NCBI RefSeq assembly: GCF_002797675.1
Contig: NZ_PGEX01000001.1
Span: 1,736,001-1,800,000, forward strand
DNA from: Hallerella succinigenes
Lineage (GTDB): Bacteria > Fibrobacterota > Fibrobacteria > Fibrobacterales > Fibrobacteraceae
Reading direction: 5' to 3'
DNA: 64,000 nucleotides
Made by a program: the position numbers and the translations under genes. Positions 8,566 through 17,568 of this stretch are shown here, piece after piece (within the stretch, counting starts at the first letter, position 1; every line of letters begins with the position of its first letter). The notes beneath the pieces were generated by a model. That model was not told the origin of the DNA. It was given only the letters and a program-made list of their open reading frames with translations, and made no database searches.

Positions 8566-9432
8566 TTATCCTTTTCTCAATTCATCCAGTTTATCCAGGA
8601 GTTCAGCGGATTGGGTAACGGAAATTTTTCGGCAAAAGAAACACTTGCTTTGGATAATGTCGTCGTAATCTTCGATTTTAAGTGTACGAGGCAACGGTTC
8701 CTTGGGAACTTTTCTTGTCCAATCGATAAAACGCAAATTGTGCGGCATGATTTGGCTCGCTAACGGGCTGTTCATGAGGATCATATGGAAGAAGGACTCA
8801 TCCGGAACAAAGGTCAGATAGAATCGACGGACAAAAGAACGGTGGGTCTTGCAAAAATCGAGAAGGTAATGGACTGCTTCCTGACTGAGCGAAAACCATT
8901 GCGAACCGTAGTAGAATTTTTCTTTGAGCGGTTTTCGGATGGTGATGTAGGGAAGAAGTTTTTTTTGGATATCATCCGTATGCCAGAGGATGTTTTTCCA
9001 TTTTCCACGCCGGTTGATGATGTCGTTAAAGGTGTAAATCTTTAAGCGCCATTCAAACGGAGTTCCGTCTGCGATATCGAGATAGCTTTTGGTCGTGTTG
9101 TTGAAAAAATCGTCGAACTTTTCATTGGTGGAGCAAAAATAGTCGGCTCCGGAAAGCAAATGAAAATAGGCGAAGTGTTTGAAAGCGTCCGCTTCTTTCA
9201 AAAGGTTCAGCGTCGCTTTGACGAGGCTGAAGCCACCCCAGTTACAACTGATTCTCTTTTTGATCAGGGTACAGTTGGGGATGCTTTCTAGATTCGAAAA
9301 ATCTTCTTTGGACTTTTTATCGATGTGCACGAAAAAATAGTGATTCGGGGAAACCAAGCTTTTGACAAGCCTTGCTACGTGGGCAGGGTTATTATGCGCT
9401 AGAATCAAAAATGCGTGAATCTTAGAGTCCAT
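8566..9432 (-). CDS. GT14 core-2/I-branching-type N-acetylglucosaminyltransferase
   Basis: 288 residues from ATG at 9432; an in-frame TTG three codons upstream is a less likely start. It shows the bacterial GT14 layout: AFLILAHNNPAHVARLV at the N-terminus, FFVHIDKKS, HFAYFHLLSGADYF, YYGSQWFSLSQEAVHYLL and FVPDESFFHMIL. Bacterial members add a beta-linked GlcNAc, xylose or other sugar to surface glycans. It sits in the leftward glycan operon between TagF-like and GT2 genes. The sugar is not predictable. Confidence 0.87.
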   Translation of the reverse strand: MDSKIHAFLILAHNNPAHVARLVKSLVSPNHYFFVHIDKKSKEDFSNLESIPNCTLIKKRISCNWGGFSLVKATLNLLKEADAFKHFAYFHLLSGADYFCSTNEKFDDFFNNTTKSYLDIADGTPFEWRLKIYTFNDIINRRGKWKNILWHTDDIQKKLLPYITIRKPLKEKFYYGSQWFSLSQEAVHYLLDFCKTHRSFVRRFYLTFVPDESFFHMILMNSPLASQIMPHNLRFIDWTRKVPKEPLPRTLKIEDYDDIIQSKCFFCRKISVTQSAELLDKLDELRKG

Positions 9433-9451
9433 ATATGTCAAATATAGGTAT

Positions 9452-10582
9452 TTAAGACTTTGTAATTTTATTGTGGATAATCGCTGCGATGAATTTGGCT
9501 CCTTCGCCCGAATCTTGGATCCCGTATTTGGTGCAGAAATTCTCTATTCTGCTGTTATACTGGGTTTGGTCAAAATTCAAGATGCTTTGGTGCAGATGTT
9601 CTTCTGTTTTACTGATGGGGAAGGGCAGGTCTTGCAGAGGAATGCAAAGGTTTCTTTCGCGCGAAAGGTAGTCGTCAAAATCCTTCGCAAAAAGGAAAAC
9701 CGGTTTTTGAACCATGGCGATGTCGAACATGCTCGAGGAGAAGTCGGTAATGAGAATGTCGGAAATGGCCAAGAGTTCTTGCATATCCGGGTAGTTACAG
9801 GCGTTCACAATGTTTGGCGGCAGAGAAATCTCTTTGAATTTGGCAGCATCATTCGGGTGAAGGCGCAGTAGCAGGGTAAAGTGCTTGTGGAATTTTCTTT
9901 CCAGCAGTTCCGTTATTTTTTGAAAATCAAATGCGTGAAAATCAAAAGGGAAATTGGCTCGGAATGTAGGAGCGTACAAAACGATTCCTTCATTTTCCGG
10001 AAGTTTGAATTCTTGGCGGATGGCTTTGATCTTAGAATCGGGCGCCTGAAAAAGAATCGAAATGCGGGGAGAATCGCTTTTGATGACTGAGCCGTTATAC
10101 CAGAATTTTGTTTTGTACATCTGCAGGCGAAAATCGCTGTTGGCGTACATCAGGTCTGTTTGAGCGGCATCGAGTTTTGCTCTTTGGACATATTCCTTGG
10201 GCATGCTGGATTCTGCATCGGCTTCGATCTTTTTTAATCCGAATGGAGCGTGCCACGTTTGGATGTAGAACTGCCCCTTGCGTTTTTGAAGGCTCATGGA
10301 GGAGTGCTTGATATTATTGACCCAGACTTTGGCGGTCGCTAGGTGGTAATAGGCAAGAAGGGAACGGTACTTGACGATTTGGATTTGGGGCGGGTGCGGC
10401 GTATGGATGTCGGAGGCGAGCCAAACCAGTCGAATGTTTGGATAGGTTCGCATTAATTCGAGTGCGATATACTTGGGGTCATCGCCCAAGCCTTTCCCGT
10501 TGAAGTTCCGAAAAACCACCTTGTTCTGCAAAGGCAATAAACGGAATAGATGGATGAGAATTTGACGGATAAGATTCTTCAT
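9452..10582 (-). CDS. CDP-glycerol/polyol glycerophosphotransferase family protein (TagF-like), second copy
   Basis: 376 residues. Family landmarks are QTWHAPFGLKKIE (early His segment), VLYAPTFRANFPFD and LITDFSSSMFDIAMVQKPVFLF. Its start codon overlaps the flippase stop by 4 bases, so the two are translationally coupled. Together with the copy at 3133-4335 it argues for two phosphopolyol transfer steps in one glycan. The only cytidylyltransferase gene nearby (11682-12023) is broken, so CDP-glycerol would have to come from elsewhere. Confidence 0.86.
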   Translation of the reverse strand: MKNLIRQILIHLFRLLPLQNKVVFRNFNGKGLGDDPKYIALELMRTYPNIRLVWLASDIHTPHPPQIQIVKYRSLLAYYHLATAKVWVNNIKHSSMSLQKRKGQFYIQTWHAPFGLKKIEADAESSMPKEYVQRAKLDAAQTDLMYANSDFRLQMYKTKFWYNGSVIKSDSPRISILFQAPDSKIKAIRQEFKLPENEGIVLYAPTFRANFPFDFHAFDFQKITELLERKFHKHFTLLLRLHPNDAAKFKEISLPPNIVNACNYPDMQELLAISDILITDFSSSMFDIAMVQKPVFLFAKDFDDYLSRERNLCIPLQDLPFPISKTEEHLHQSILNFDQTQYNSRIENFCTKYGIQDSGEGAKFIAAIIHNKITKS

Positions 10583-11766
10583 GACTTTTTATTCGGCTTC
10601 TTGAATTTGTTCAGAAGCAAATTTTTACAGTAGCTGAAGGATTCAACTTTGAACAGATGGGATATGCTGACATAGAAAACGGCGGCGGTCAGGCACTGTG
10701 TCAAAAGGAGAATATAAGGATTGGCGATGAGGAATGTGAACGGGTATACGACTGCAGCCATGCCAATCGATAGAAGAGTTGCCGGAGCGAGATCTCTTAA
10801 CTGTTCGAGTCGGCTGTAATTCAAAATCTTTTTGTTCGGCGTCATATTGACGAAAAGTGCGTAGACGGAATAAATCGGCATCGTGACGACAATCGCCTTG
10901 ACTCCGAGAGGAATTGCAGCAAGGACGAGAATCAGGTAAACGGGCTTCTTGATGATTTCAAGTTTGAGAACGGCATCACTTCGCCCGATGGCCTTGAACG
11001 CCTGGATGTTAGTAATGGAAATGCTGCCGAATAGGTGCGCAAGGCAAATCATCTGCAGGTAGAAGACCGATTCAATCCATTTTTCGGTCAAAAGAATTTT
11101 AATCAGAGGCTCTGCGATAATGGCGAGCGTGCACATACAAAAGTAGAGTAGATAAGAGCTGGTGGAGATAGCTCGACGGGTCATCGACTTGATATGCTCG
11201 GGGCTGTCGCTGTGGTTTGCCATCGCTGGGAAGAGAACCGCGCTCATCGTGGAATCCACATTGTGGGCAATCAGCTGGGCAAAATGTTTTCCGCGGTTGT
11301 AAAACGCCAAATCGGCAGGCGTGTAAAAACGTCCGATAATAATCTGGCGCAGTTCATTAAAGACTGTCCCGATAAAGTCCGCGCACAGGATTTTCCATCC
11401 GAAGTTCAAAAGCCCTTTCGCTCGAGTCCAAGAGAACATCAGTTTGGGACGCCATTGGATGGTGTAGTTCAAAATCAGTATGTTGAAGAACGTCCCGGAC
11501 ATGGCTTGGAATACAAGCGCCCCAACGCCAAAGCCGTGGTACGCCATAAAAATGCCGATACCGCTCGACAAGAGAGAACTGCCCAATGCCGAAACGAAGA
11601 ACTTTTTGAACAGCATGTGTCGAGAGGCGTAGGCACTCTGAATGGAATTGAATGCGTTCAAGAAAAGAATCAGTCCGTAAACTCGGCTATACACAAGGCA
11701 CTTACGATATGTTCCATATCGGACATTTGAATCTTTTGCGTCATGCAAAAGAACAGTGCGAAACAT
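10579..11766 (-). pseudogene. Wzx/WzxC-like polysaccharide flippase, 5'-truncated
   Basis: 395 codons. The segment from about residue 30 (RVYGLILFLNAF) to the end is a normal oligosaccharide flippase with roughly nine to ten membrane spans and the GFGVGALVFQ and FYNRGKHFAQLI landmarks. Family members usually have about 480 residues; the first three spans (about 90-100 residues) are absent. Upstream of residue 30 the frame continues only as the antisense of a tagD-like gene, so the 5' end was lost by deletion or rearrangement near 11675-11690. It may be inactive, or translated from an internal start into a partial protein. Confidence 0.75.
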
Positions 11767-12023
11767 TGATTGTCGGGGTGAATGCGGATTCTCTCGTCTT
11801 GCGTTACAAGAATAAGATTCCGGTGGTGAACGAGAAGGATCGTGCCGAAATCATCAAGGAATTACGCTGTGTGGATGATGTGCGCATTTGTGATACTCTC
11901 GAAAAAAAGGTCATTTGGAACGATTTGCATTTTGATGCCATTTTCATTGGCGATGATTGGAAGGGTAATGACCGCTGGTTGCAGACGGAAAAGGATTTGG
12001 CTCCGCTGGGAGTGGATGAATAA
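11682..12023 (+). pseudogene. tagD-like glycerol-3-phosphate cytidylyltransferase remnant
   Basis: TagD enzymes make CDP-glycerol from CTP and glycerol-3-phosphate. Reading from 11682 gives LGYTQGTYDMFHIGHLN (the HxGH nucleotide-binding motif), VGVNADSLV and FIGDDWKG, all typical. The first few residues and the native ATG are missing; an in-frame ATG at 11652 lies inside the flippase remnant. The C-terminus stops after GVDE, about 20 residues short, removing the RTxGxSTT-type CTP-binding signature. Both ends therefore look deleted and the product is probably inactive. Confidence 0.72.
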
Positions 12024-12029
12024 CCTGGG

Positions 12030-13256
12030 TTACAGGTTTTGGTCCATCCATTCAATGCGCTGCACAATCCAACTTTTAAGGGAATCTACGGATTCGGTAT
12101 AACTGTCATAACCCTTTGAAAAGGGCCAAATGGAATGTTCCTTTAAAACGGGCCAACGTTTGTATTCGTTATTGGCCACTTTTTGAAGTTTCGGATAGAG
12201 AATATCTATCGTATCCAGGACCGATTCGAATGTGGAATGGTGATCTTCCCAGAATTCTCGCACCTTTTTTTGATACGCTTTGTTTTTAAATAAGAATCTG
12301 TTCCAACCGTAGTTGCGAATGTACCATCCGCTCGGAGGAATTTCTTTGCGGAAATGGACTCCATAAGTCAGATCAAAGTCCCAGACGGGGCCCATTTTTA
12401 AGACGGAATCTTTTTGCCAAGTGAGATAGGTGCTCCGGCGATTGCCGTCTTGATTCTTGGCAAATTCCTGAATCAAAAGGAATCGGGCGAAGTCCGTGAC
12501 GTCAATCCATTTTTGCAGAGAATCAAAATTCAATCCGTCGTTAGTCTGTATAAAATTTTCGAAAGCGAAAATGTGATCTTTCAGCAGAGAGAGGGATGCT
12601 TCGTTTGCATTTTGGGGAGAATGAATTTCGAACAGGTGCTGGAAGGATGAATAAAAAGAGGCCTTGTCGGATTCCGTCGTGGTTCTTTCAAAAAGAAAAC
12701 TGGAATCGTTTTTGGGAATGTCCACTCTAAATTTCCCGACTTTAACGGTTTCCGTCAGTTGGTAAAGCCCCAAATATTCGCGGTTCAAATAGAGCTCCAC
12801 AAAGCGCAGCCGGGGGGCGTATTCATCTCCGAGTTGCTCGGCTAAGCGATAAGAAATGTAATTGCGCAAAAAGCTCTTGTCGCAATGGACGGCGATCAAA
12901 GCCCAGTCGCGATTTCGAGGCATTCCAAATAAGGATTCCTTGTTTTCGAATTCAAGCTTGTATCCGTATTTGGTCATTTCAAAGGAGGAATTTCCTCGGC
13001 CTTTGATCGTTAAATATTTGACATCGCTTTCGGGAAGGTCCTTGCCGTAGATTTGCAAGTAGGCGGGAACTTCGGTTTCCTTGTTTCGAATCTGCTGAAA
13101 GTCAACGGTTTCAATGACAAGGCGCGGCAAATCTGCATACGGATATTCGGAGTCGTCGAGCGGTAAATAGCTGGGCTCAAGCTCGGATTCGTTCCAAAGG
13201 CATTGGACGAAAAACAGGCTGCAGAGAAGCAGAAGTATGTACCGTATTTTGCTCAT
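12030..13256 (-). CDS. CotH-like kinase family lipoprotein
   Basis: 408 residues with a lipobox (LFFVQC, Cys at residue 19), so exported and lipidated. The CotH landmarks are IKGRGNSSFEMTKYGYKLEF, a DWALIAVHCDKSFLRNYISYRLA stretch, FVELYLNREYLGLYQLTE, and PVWDFDLTYG carrying the DFD-type metal-binding motif. Spore-coat CotH is a protein kinase, but the activity of this secreted bacterial group is unknown. It sits 6 bases past the tagD remnant, at the outer end of the glycan locus. Confidence 0.82.
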   Translation of the reverse strand: MSKIRYILLLLCSLFFVQCLWNESELEPSYLPLDDSEYPYADLPRLVIETVDFQQIRNKETEVPAYLQIYGKDLPESDVKYLTIKGRGNSSFEMTKYGYKLEFENKESLFGMPRNRDWALIAVHCDKSFLRNYISYRLAEQLGDEYAPRLRFVELYLNREYLGLYQLTETVKVGKFRVDIPKNDSSFLFERTTTESDKASFYSSFQHLFEIHSPQNANEASLSLLKDHIFAFENFIQTNDGLNFDSLQKWIDVTDFARFLLIQEFAKNQDGNRRSTYLTWQKDSVLKMGPVWDFDLTYGVHFRKEIPPSGWYIRNYGWNRFLFKNKAYQKKVREFWEDHHSTFESVLDTIDILYPKLQKVANNEYKRWPVLKEHSIWPFSKGYDSYTESVDSLKSWIVQRIEWMDQNL

Positions 13257-13321
13257 CGATTCTTAGTAAAGTAGAAATAAACGCATGGAATGTTAAAAAA
13301 GCTTGTTATATTTCTTGACAA

Positions 13322-14146
13322 ATGGTCATCTCGTCGAAAATGTTCAACATCCTTTTTGGAGTGTTGCTCGGAACATGCGTCTTATCGCATGCGACGGAAG
13401 CGTTGCGCCCGGTGACATCCCCGCGGACGTCCGTTACATTCGGCGGAATTGTGGAACTCCGCGATGATGTTTATAGTGCGGATGTCCGTTTTTTGACAGA
13501 AGTCGCTTTTTGCAAATGCTTTAGCCTTTATAGCGATGTTTCTTATCGCTTCATTTCGTTGCAATATGAAGTGGCGGATTTTGAACAGCAACACGAGATT
13601 TTGGATTTAAGGGTCAACGGTTTTAACGAATCCTATTTGGGTTTCAAGCTCTTTCCGGTGGATTATTTTGGTCTGAGCGCAAGCTTTCGCTTTGCCCCGG
13701 GAGAAGGAAGTCAAAACGAGCGCTTTCAGCGTGTTGCGATAGAACCTTTGGCGGCTTATCCGTTTTCAAAGCATTTGCTGTTGGGAGCTTCTCTCGGCTA
13801 TTATACCTTCATTGAAAAGGATCATTTTCAGCCTGGAGATGAAATCGGCGGTCAGGCTTCGTTTATATGGAAGCCGTTCTATTCGTTTGAAGTCAAACGG
13901 GGGGTGCAGCTTTCGTACGTTTTTATGATCCGCCATCGTGTAAACGAATCGCAGAATAAAAACCTGATGTATCGCTACCAGAAAATGGACGATGCGTATT
14001 GGGGATTTCGGATGCGCGGTGAAATCGCGTACTTTTTCAAGGCTCTGCCGTTTGGCTATGGCTTTGGATACGAGATGAATCGCGGGACGCTCTTCGGCTT
14101 TGAAACAGGCCACCGCGCAGAACTCTTTCTTCGCTACGAATTTTAA
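13322..14146 (+). CDS. Predicted outer-membrane beta-barrel protein
   Basis: 274 residues; ATG 13322 is used, but ATG 13340 gives a shorter, cleaner signal peptide (MFNILFGVLLGTCVLSHA). The mature part alternates aromatic and polar residues in about ten strand-like segments and ends with RAELFLRYEF; a terminal Phe is typical of barrels inserted by BamA. No enzymatic motif is visible. Its stop codon abuts the stop of the convergent MORN-repeat gene with no gap. Function unknown. Confidence 0.7.
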   Translation: MVISSKMFNILFGVLLGTCVLSHATEALRPVTSPRTSVTFGGIVELRDDVYSADVRFLTEVAFCKCFSLYSDVSYRFISLQYEVADFEQQHEILDLRVNGFNESYLGFKLFPVDYFGLSASFRFAPGEGSQNERFQRVAIEPLAAYPFSKHLLLGASLGYYTFIEKDHFQPGDEIGGQASFIWKPFYSFEVKRGVQLSYVFMIRHRVNESQNKNLMYRYQKMDDAYWGFRMRGEIAYFFKALPFGYGFGYEMNRGTLFGFETGHRAELFLRYEF

Positions 14147-15298
14147 TTATTGAAATTTCACTTCCATTGGACCGTTCTTGCCGAGCTGATTTTTACGCAT
14201 GTAGAGCTTGCCCGTGGAATCGTAATACAGCTGCTCTCCGAACGGGGCGTCATCCTTGTAAAATAGGCTGTCTTTGATTTTGCCGTTCTCGTACCAGTTT
14301 CTCCAAAATCCGTTGCGCTGGCCGTTTGCAAAGTTTCCTTCGCTTGCGAGCTTCCCTGAATTTTCATAATAGGAACGCAGCACTTTCTTTTCGCCCTTGT
14401 CCCAGATTTCGACAAAGTCCAGTTTACGTCCGGGAAGCTTGTAACGAAGCGTATCTTGTACAAGGCCTGCGACGAAAGTGGTTTCTGCGTCGATGCCGTT
14501 TTCTCCGAGTTCACCGTAAGCGATGCCGTTTCCGTTTTGGAAAACGCTCGTCTTTTGCACGGAACCGTCTTTGGCAAAGTATGTCCAGACGGAATCCCGG
14601 ATGCCGTTTTTGTAAAAGCCTGTGAGGAAGGCTTTTCCCGCTTTCGGAAAATCTCTGTAATAGCCTCCGGCTGCTCGGAAAAATTCCGCTTTGCCGTCTA
14701 GGACGCCCTGTTTGTATTCGAGGATGGATTCGACGGATCCGCCCGGGTAGAAGCTTTTGACTTTGCCTTCCAAGACGCCGAACTTGCAGTTTTCAAAACG
14801 CATCGGTTTTCCGTTTGGGGCGTATGTTTCACGGATGCCCGTGGCGGAATTCTTGAAGCAGGAGTTCATTTCTTTGAGGGAATTTTCTTGGCGGCCCGTG
14901 CGGATGTTTCCGGGCGTTGCGTAATATTCAAGCCAGGTTCCTGTGGGTTCTCCGTTTTGATAGAAGTGTTTCCAGGCGACGGTTCCGTCTTGAAAGAACC
15001 CTTTCCATTCGCCCTGCTTTTTGCCGTTTTTGTATTCGCCTTGGGCCTGCACTTTGCCGTCGGTAAACCATTCTGTCCAAGTGCCTTCCCGCAGTCCGTT
15101 TTTGTAAATGCCGGATTCCGCGAGGTCTCCGTGCGATGTCCAACGCTTGAACTCGCCGTGAGGCTTGCCGTCTTTGTAAGCGACTTTGTTTTTTCGAATG
15201 CCGTTGTAATGCACTGTTTCGCGCACATCTTGTTCTCCACAGGCGCAAAAAAGGGCTGCACAGAGGGTCAAAAGGACGAGATTTTGGCGTTTACTCAT
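14147..15298 (-). CDS. MORN-repeat (YwqK-like) lipoprotein
   Basis: 383 residues with a lipoprotein signal (ALFCACGEQ). The rest is built from about twelve tandem 20-24-residue units of the form 'G-x-W-x-x-W/F-x-x-x-G-K/T-x-x-x-x-x-Y-K/x-N-G', the MORN_2 variant found in proteins often labelled YwqK antitoxin. In lipoproteins of this kind the repeats probably form an extended beta-ladder for protein or surface contacts. No toxin partner is next to it, so an antitoxin role is not supported. Confidence 0.8.
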   Translation of the reverse strand: MSKRQNLVLLTLCAALFCACGEQDVRETVHYNGIRKNKVAYKDGKPHGEFKRWTSHGDLAESGIYKNGLREGTWTEWFTDGKVQAQGEYKNGKKQGEWKGFFQDGTVAWKHFYQNGEPTGTWLEYYATPGNIRTGRQENSLKEMNSCFKNSATGIRETYAPNGKPMRFENCKFGVLEGKVKSFYPGGSVESILEYKQGVLDGKAEFFRAAGGYYRDFPKAGKAFLTGFYKNGIRDSVWTYFAKDGSVQKTSVFQNGNGIAYGELGENGIDAETTFVAGLVQDTLRYKLPGRKLDFVEIWDKGEKKVLRSYYENSGKLASEGNFANGQRNGFWRNWYENGKIKDSLFYKDDAPFGEQLYYDSTGKLYMRKNQLGKNGPMEVKFQ

Positions 15299-15331
15299 GT
15301 TTATAACTTAGAAAAAAGGTAATTTCGGAAT

Positions 15332-16123
15332 ATGGTAGCGAATCGCTTTCAGTCTATCTCGGAAATTTTAAAGAGCCGAATCAATACCCCTTTGGTGTGG
15401 GGCGTTTTGCTTTTGACTTTGGTCTTGACCATTCTGTTTTATTTTTCGCAAAAGCAACAAGTTGAAATCTATAACCGATACAGTGAAACGCTTTCGGATT
15501 ACAAGTTTATAGAATCTCGCGTCATGCGCAAGATGGAACAGATTCGCGTTCAGCCGGGAAACGACCCGACGCTTTTGATGTCTTCGCTGCGTGGCTTACG
15601 CGAAACGGCGGTGTCGTTGCATACGGCGTCGGAAAGTGCGCGTAAAGTTAATTGGATGCCTCCGGAAAGGGATTTTGCGGCGTTTGAAGAATCGGTGCTC
15701 GCCTGGGTCGCTTCGGTGCAACGCTATGAACCTTTGCGTGCGAATTGGCTTGAAGAGGCGAAGACTTTGACGCTGGGTTTGAGCCGTTGGAAATTTTCTG
15801 CGGCGGAACCGCTAATTTTTGCGCTGGATTCTGCAAGGCTCGGGTTTGCGGTCCAGGTGAACGATTCGTTGCTAAAGGCGGTGCCGGATTCCTTGGCCAA
15901 GCGTTACCGCAATCTTTTGGTACGCAATAAAGATCTTTCCGATATTTGGAATCGAATCGATAACGATGAATCCCTGGTGCGCTGCGAAAATCTGTTGCAA
16001 GCTTTTAAAATGCAGACGCTCAAGAATCGAGAAATTAAATTCTGGATTCAGCAGGTGTTCTACTTGGCGTCGATCGTTCTGCTCTTGTTTACCTTGTTCT
16101 TTGTTATCCGTTCGAGGAAGTAA
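15332..16123 (+). CDS. Two-span membrane protein with periplasmic helical domain
   Basis: 263 residues, family not recognised. One membrane span at about 20-40 (WGVLLLTLVLTILFYF) and one at the C-terminus (about 242-260) flank a long, charged, mostly helical region with coiled-coil character near residues 45-75. The shape recalls the sensor half of a four-helix-bundle receptor, but no signalling domain follows. First of three closely packed genes: TAA directly precedes the ATG of the next. Confidence 0.6.
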   Translation: MVANRFQSISEILKSRINTPLVWGVLLLTLVLTILFYFSQKQQVEIYNRYSETLSDYKFIESRVMRKMEQIRVQPGNDPTLLMSSLRGLRETAVSLHTASESARKVNWMPPERDFAAFEESVLAWVASVQRYEPLRANWLEEAKTLTLGLSRWKFSAAEPLIFALDSARLGFAVQVNDSLLKAVPDSLAKRYRNLLVRNKDLSDIWNRIDNDESLVRCENLLQAFKMQTLKNREIKFWIQQVFYLASIVLLLFTLFFVIRSRK

Positions 16124-16627
16124 ATGTCTCGCACTTCGCGAATCCTCTTTTTGATGATGGCCGTCTTCTTTAGCTTTATGGCGTCGTACCTTTTTATGCA
16201 TACGAAGCCTTTTTACAAAAGCCTGTCGGGCGAAGAGGATCTTTTTTATGGCAAGATTTCGTCGGTCGCGTTTCCGCGCGGTTGGACGGGAACCGGGATT
16301 CCGCTGTTTGACAAAACCTTTATTTGTTTGAATGAAGACCGCGGTGCGACATTTGTGCTTGCCCTGCCGGGAGAGCAAAAGAAAATCCTTGCGGAATGGA
16401 TTCCGTTCTGGGCGGAAATCGGCCCTGCGGCAATCGAATTGCGCGGAGTGCGCATTTCGCAGTCGGAGTGGATTGTGACGGGCCTTGAAGGCAACGATTT
16501 GGCTCTCGATCCCAAAGAAATTCATGAATACCACGTGCGTTCGGTGCTGTGGTATGCGGTGCTGAATATTGGACTTGTGTTCCTTGCGATTCAGGCTTTG
16601 CGGATTGCGCTGAGGCGTAAGAAATGA
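16124..16627 (+). CDS. Small membrane protein of unknown function
   Basis: 167 residues. An N-terminal span (about 6-25) and a C-terminal span (about 138-158) enclose a roughly 100-residue domain, presumably periplasmic, containing RGWTGTGIPLFD and AAIELRGVRIS. No known family recognised. It starts immediately after the stop of the previous gene and overlaps the next by 4 bases (ATGA), so the three products are likely made together. Confidence 0.6.
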   Translation: MSRTSRILFLMMAVFFSFMASYLFMHTKPFYKSLSGEEDLFYGKISSVAFPRGWTGTGIPLFDKTFICLNEDRGATFVLALPGEQKKILAEWIPFWAEIGPAAIELRGVRISQSEWIVTGLEGNDLALDPKEIHEYHVRSVLWYAVLNIGLVFLAIQALRIALRRKK

Positions 16628-17358
16628 GATTCCTTGCGATTCTCCTTTGCCTTGCAACGTTTTCATTTGCTTCGAAAGCGGACTCCAAGTCGAATGTGGA
16701 AAATTTTACGGCGGATTCCTTGCTGATTTCGGTCGGCACCTTCACGAGTCCGTCTGCGGTCTGGTACAGGGGAACGCCCAAGCATCCCCAGGTGTACGTC
16801 TGGTTCCACGGCGGCATGCAAAGTTCCAAATGCGCCAAAGGCTATGAAGCGGGCGGTATGCTCGTCCCGTTCCTGGAAAAGTCCAAAAAGGAAAACATTG
16901 TCGTCAGCGTCTCTGCTTGCAAGGATAACCACTGGCTCACCTCGGCCGTTCTGAAAACCGTGGACCGGCTGCTCGATTCCGTGGAAGCCCGCTATAAGAT
17001 TCAGATCGATACGGTCTCGCTCGTCGGCGTTTCGGACGGGGGACTTGGCATCGCGGGCTACACGCTTTACGGCAAACGCGCGGTGCGCGCAAGGCTTCTC
17101 GTGAGCACGAACCTCTCGTCGGTCTCCGACGCCCGGAACCTTTCGAAAGCGATTCGGGTGCGCCAGGGCTCCTGGACCTTTTTGCAGGGCGGCTCCGACC
17201 GCCTTTACCCGTCGAACCGGACTATGCCCTGGCAGGATGAGTTCTGTTCTGTTTTAGGCAGAGAACAGTGCGTTATCCGTTTCGATAATCGCGGGGAACA
17301 CGACTGGTCCTGGTGGACTGCAAATCGGGAAGGCTGGATTCGCGAGTTTGTCCCTTGA
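16624..17358 (+). CDS. Secreted alpha/beta hydrolase (esterase-like)
   Basis: 244 residues with a signal peptide (MRFLAILLCLATFSFA). Nucleophile elbow GVSDGG puts the catalytic Ser at 137; WFHGG (60-64) is the oxyanion-hole segment and His226 in GEHDW is the likely catalytic base. The overall pattern fits poly(3-hydroxybutyrate)-depolymerase/feruloyl-esterase-like small hydrolases. In a fibre degrader it could remove ester groups from plant polysaccharide, but the operon partners are membrane proteins, not glycosidases. Substrate unknown. Confidence 0.72.
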   Translation: MRFLAILLCLATFSFASKADSKSNVENFTADSLLISVGTFTSPSAVWYRGTPKHPQVYVWFHGGMQSSKCAKGYEAGGMLVPFLEKSKKENIVVSVSACKDNHWLTSAVLKTVDRLLDSVEARYKIQIDTVSLVGVSDGGLGIAGYTLYGKRAVRARLLVSTNLSSVSDARNLSKAIRVRQGSWTFLQGGSDRLYPSNRTMPWQDEFCSVLGREQCVIRFDNRGEHDWSWWTANREGWIREFVP

Positions 17359-17397
17359 CAAAAGAATGGAATTTTTCAAAATTTAATTCACACACTC

Positions 17398-17481
17398 GCG
17401 GGTGTGGCGGAATTGGTATACGCGCTAGATTCAGGTTCTAGTGTTCGCAAGGACATGAAGGTTCAAGTCCTTTCACCCGCA
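17398..17481 (+). tRNA. tRNA-Leu, anticodon CAG
   Basis: The 7-bp acceptor stem pairs GCGGGTG (17398-17404) with CACCCGC (17474-17480) and has an A discriminator at 17481. The anticodon stem CTAGA/TCTAG closes the 7-base loop TTCAGGT, giving CAG, which reads CUG leucine codons. A long variable arm (class II) separates it from the T arm, whose loop contains TTCAAGT. The 3' CCA is not encoded. Confidence 0.95.
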
Positions 17482-17484
17482 TAA

Positions 17485-17515
17485 GTCTCGTCCCTCAAAA
17501 GACGGGACTTTTTTT
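17485..17515 (+). terminator. Rho-independent terminator after tRNA-Leu
   Basis: An 8-bp stem (GTCTCGTC with GACGGGAC, one G-T pair) with an 8-base loop is followed by seven T residues, four bases past the tRNA end. Confidence 0.85.
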
Positions 17516-17568
17516 ATGCACATTCTTGAAGTGCACTTTGCTTTGTGAAATTTTGAATTCATTATATT

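Noticed and set aside
11652-11681. ATG at 11652 as the true tagD start
   Set aside because: Residues before LGYTQG come from the antisense of the flippase gene and match no cytidylyltransferase; the native start appears deleted.
13315-13343. TTGACA at 13315 as a promoter -35 box
   Set aside because: No acceptable -10 hexamer lies at the right distance, and it almost touches the start codon.
14147-15298. MORN-repeat protein as a YwqK-type antitoxin
   Set aside because: It is a lipoprotein with an export signal and has no toxin gene next to it; the antitoxin label of relatives does not fit.
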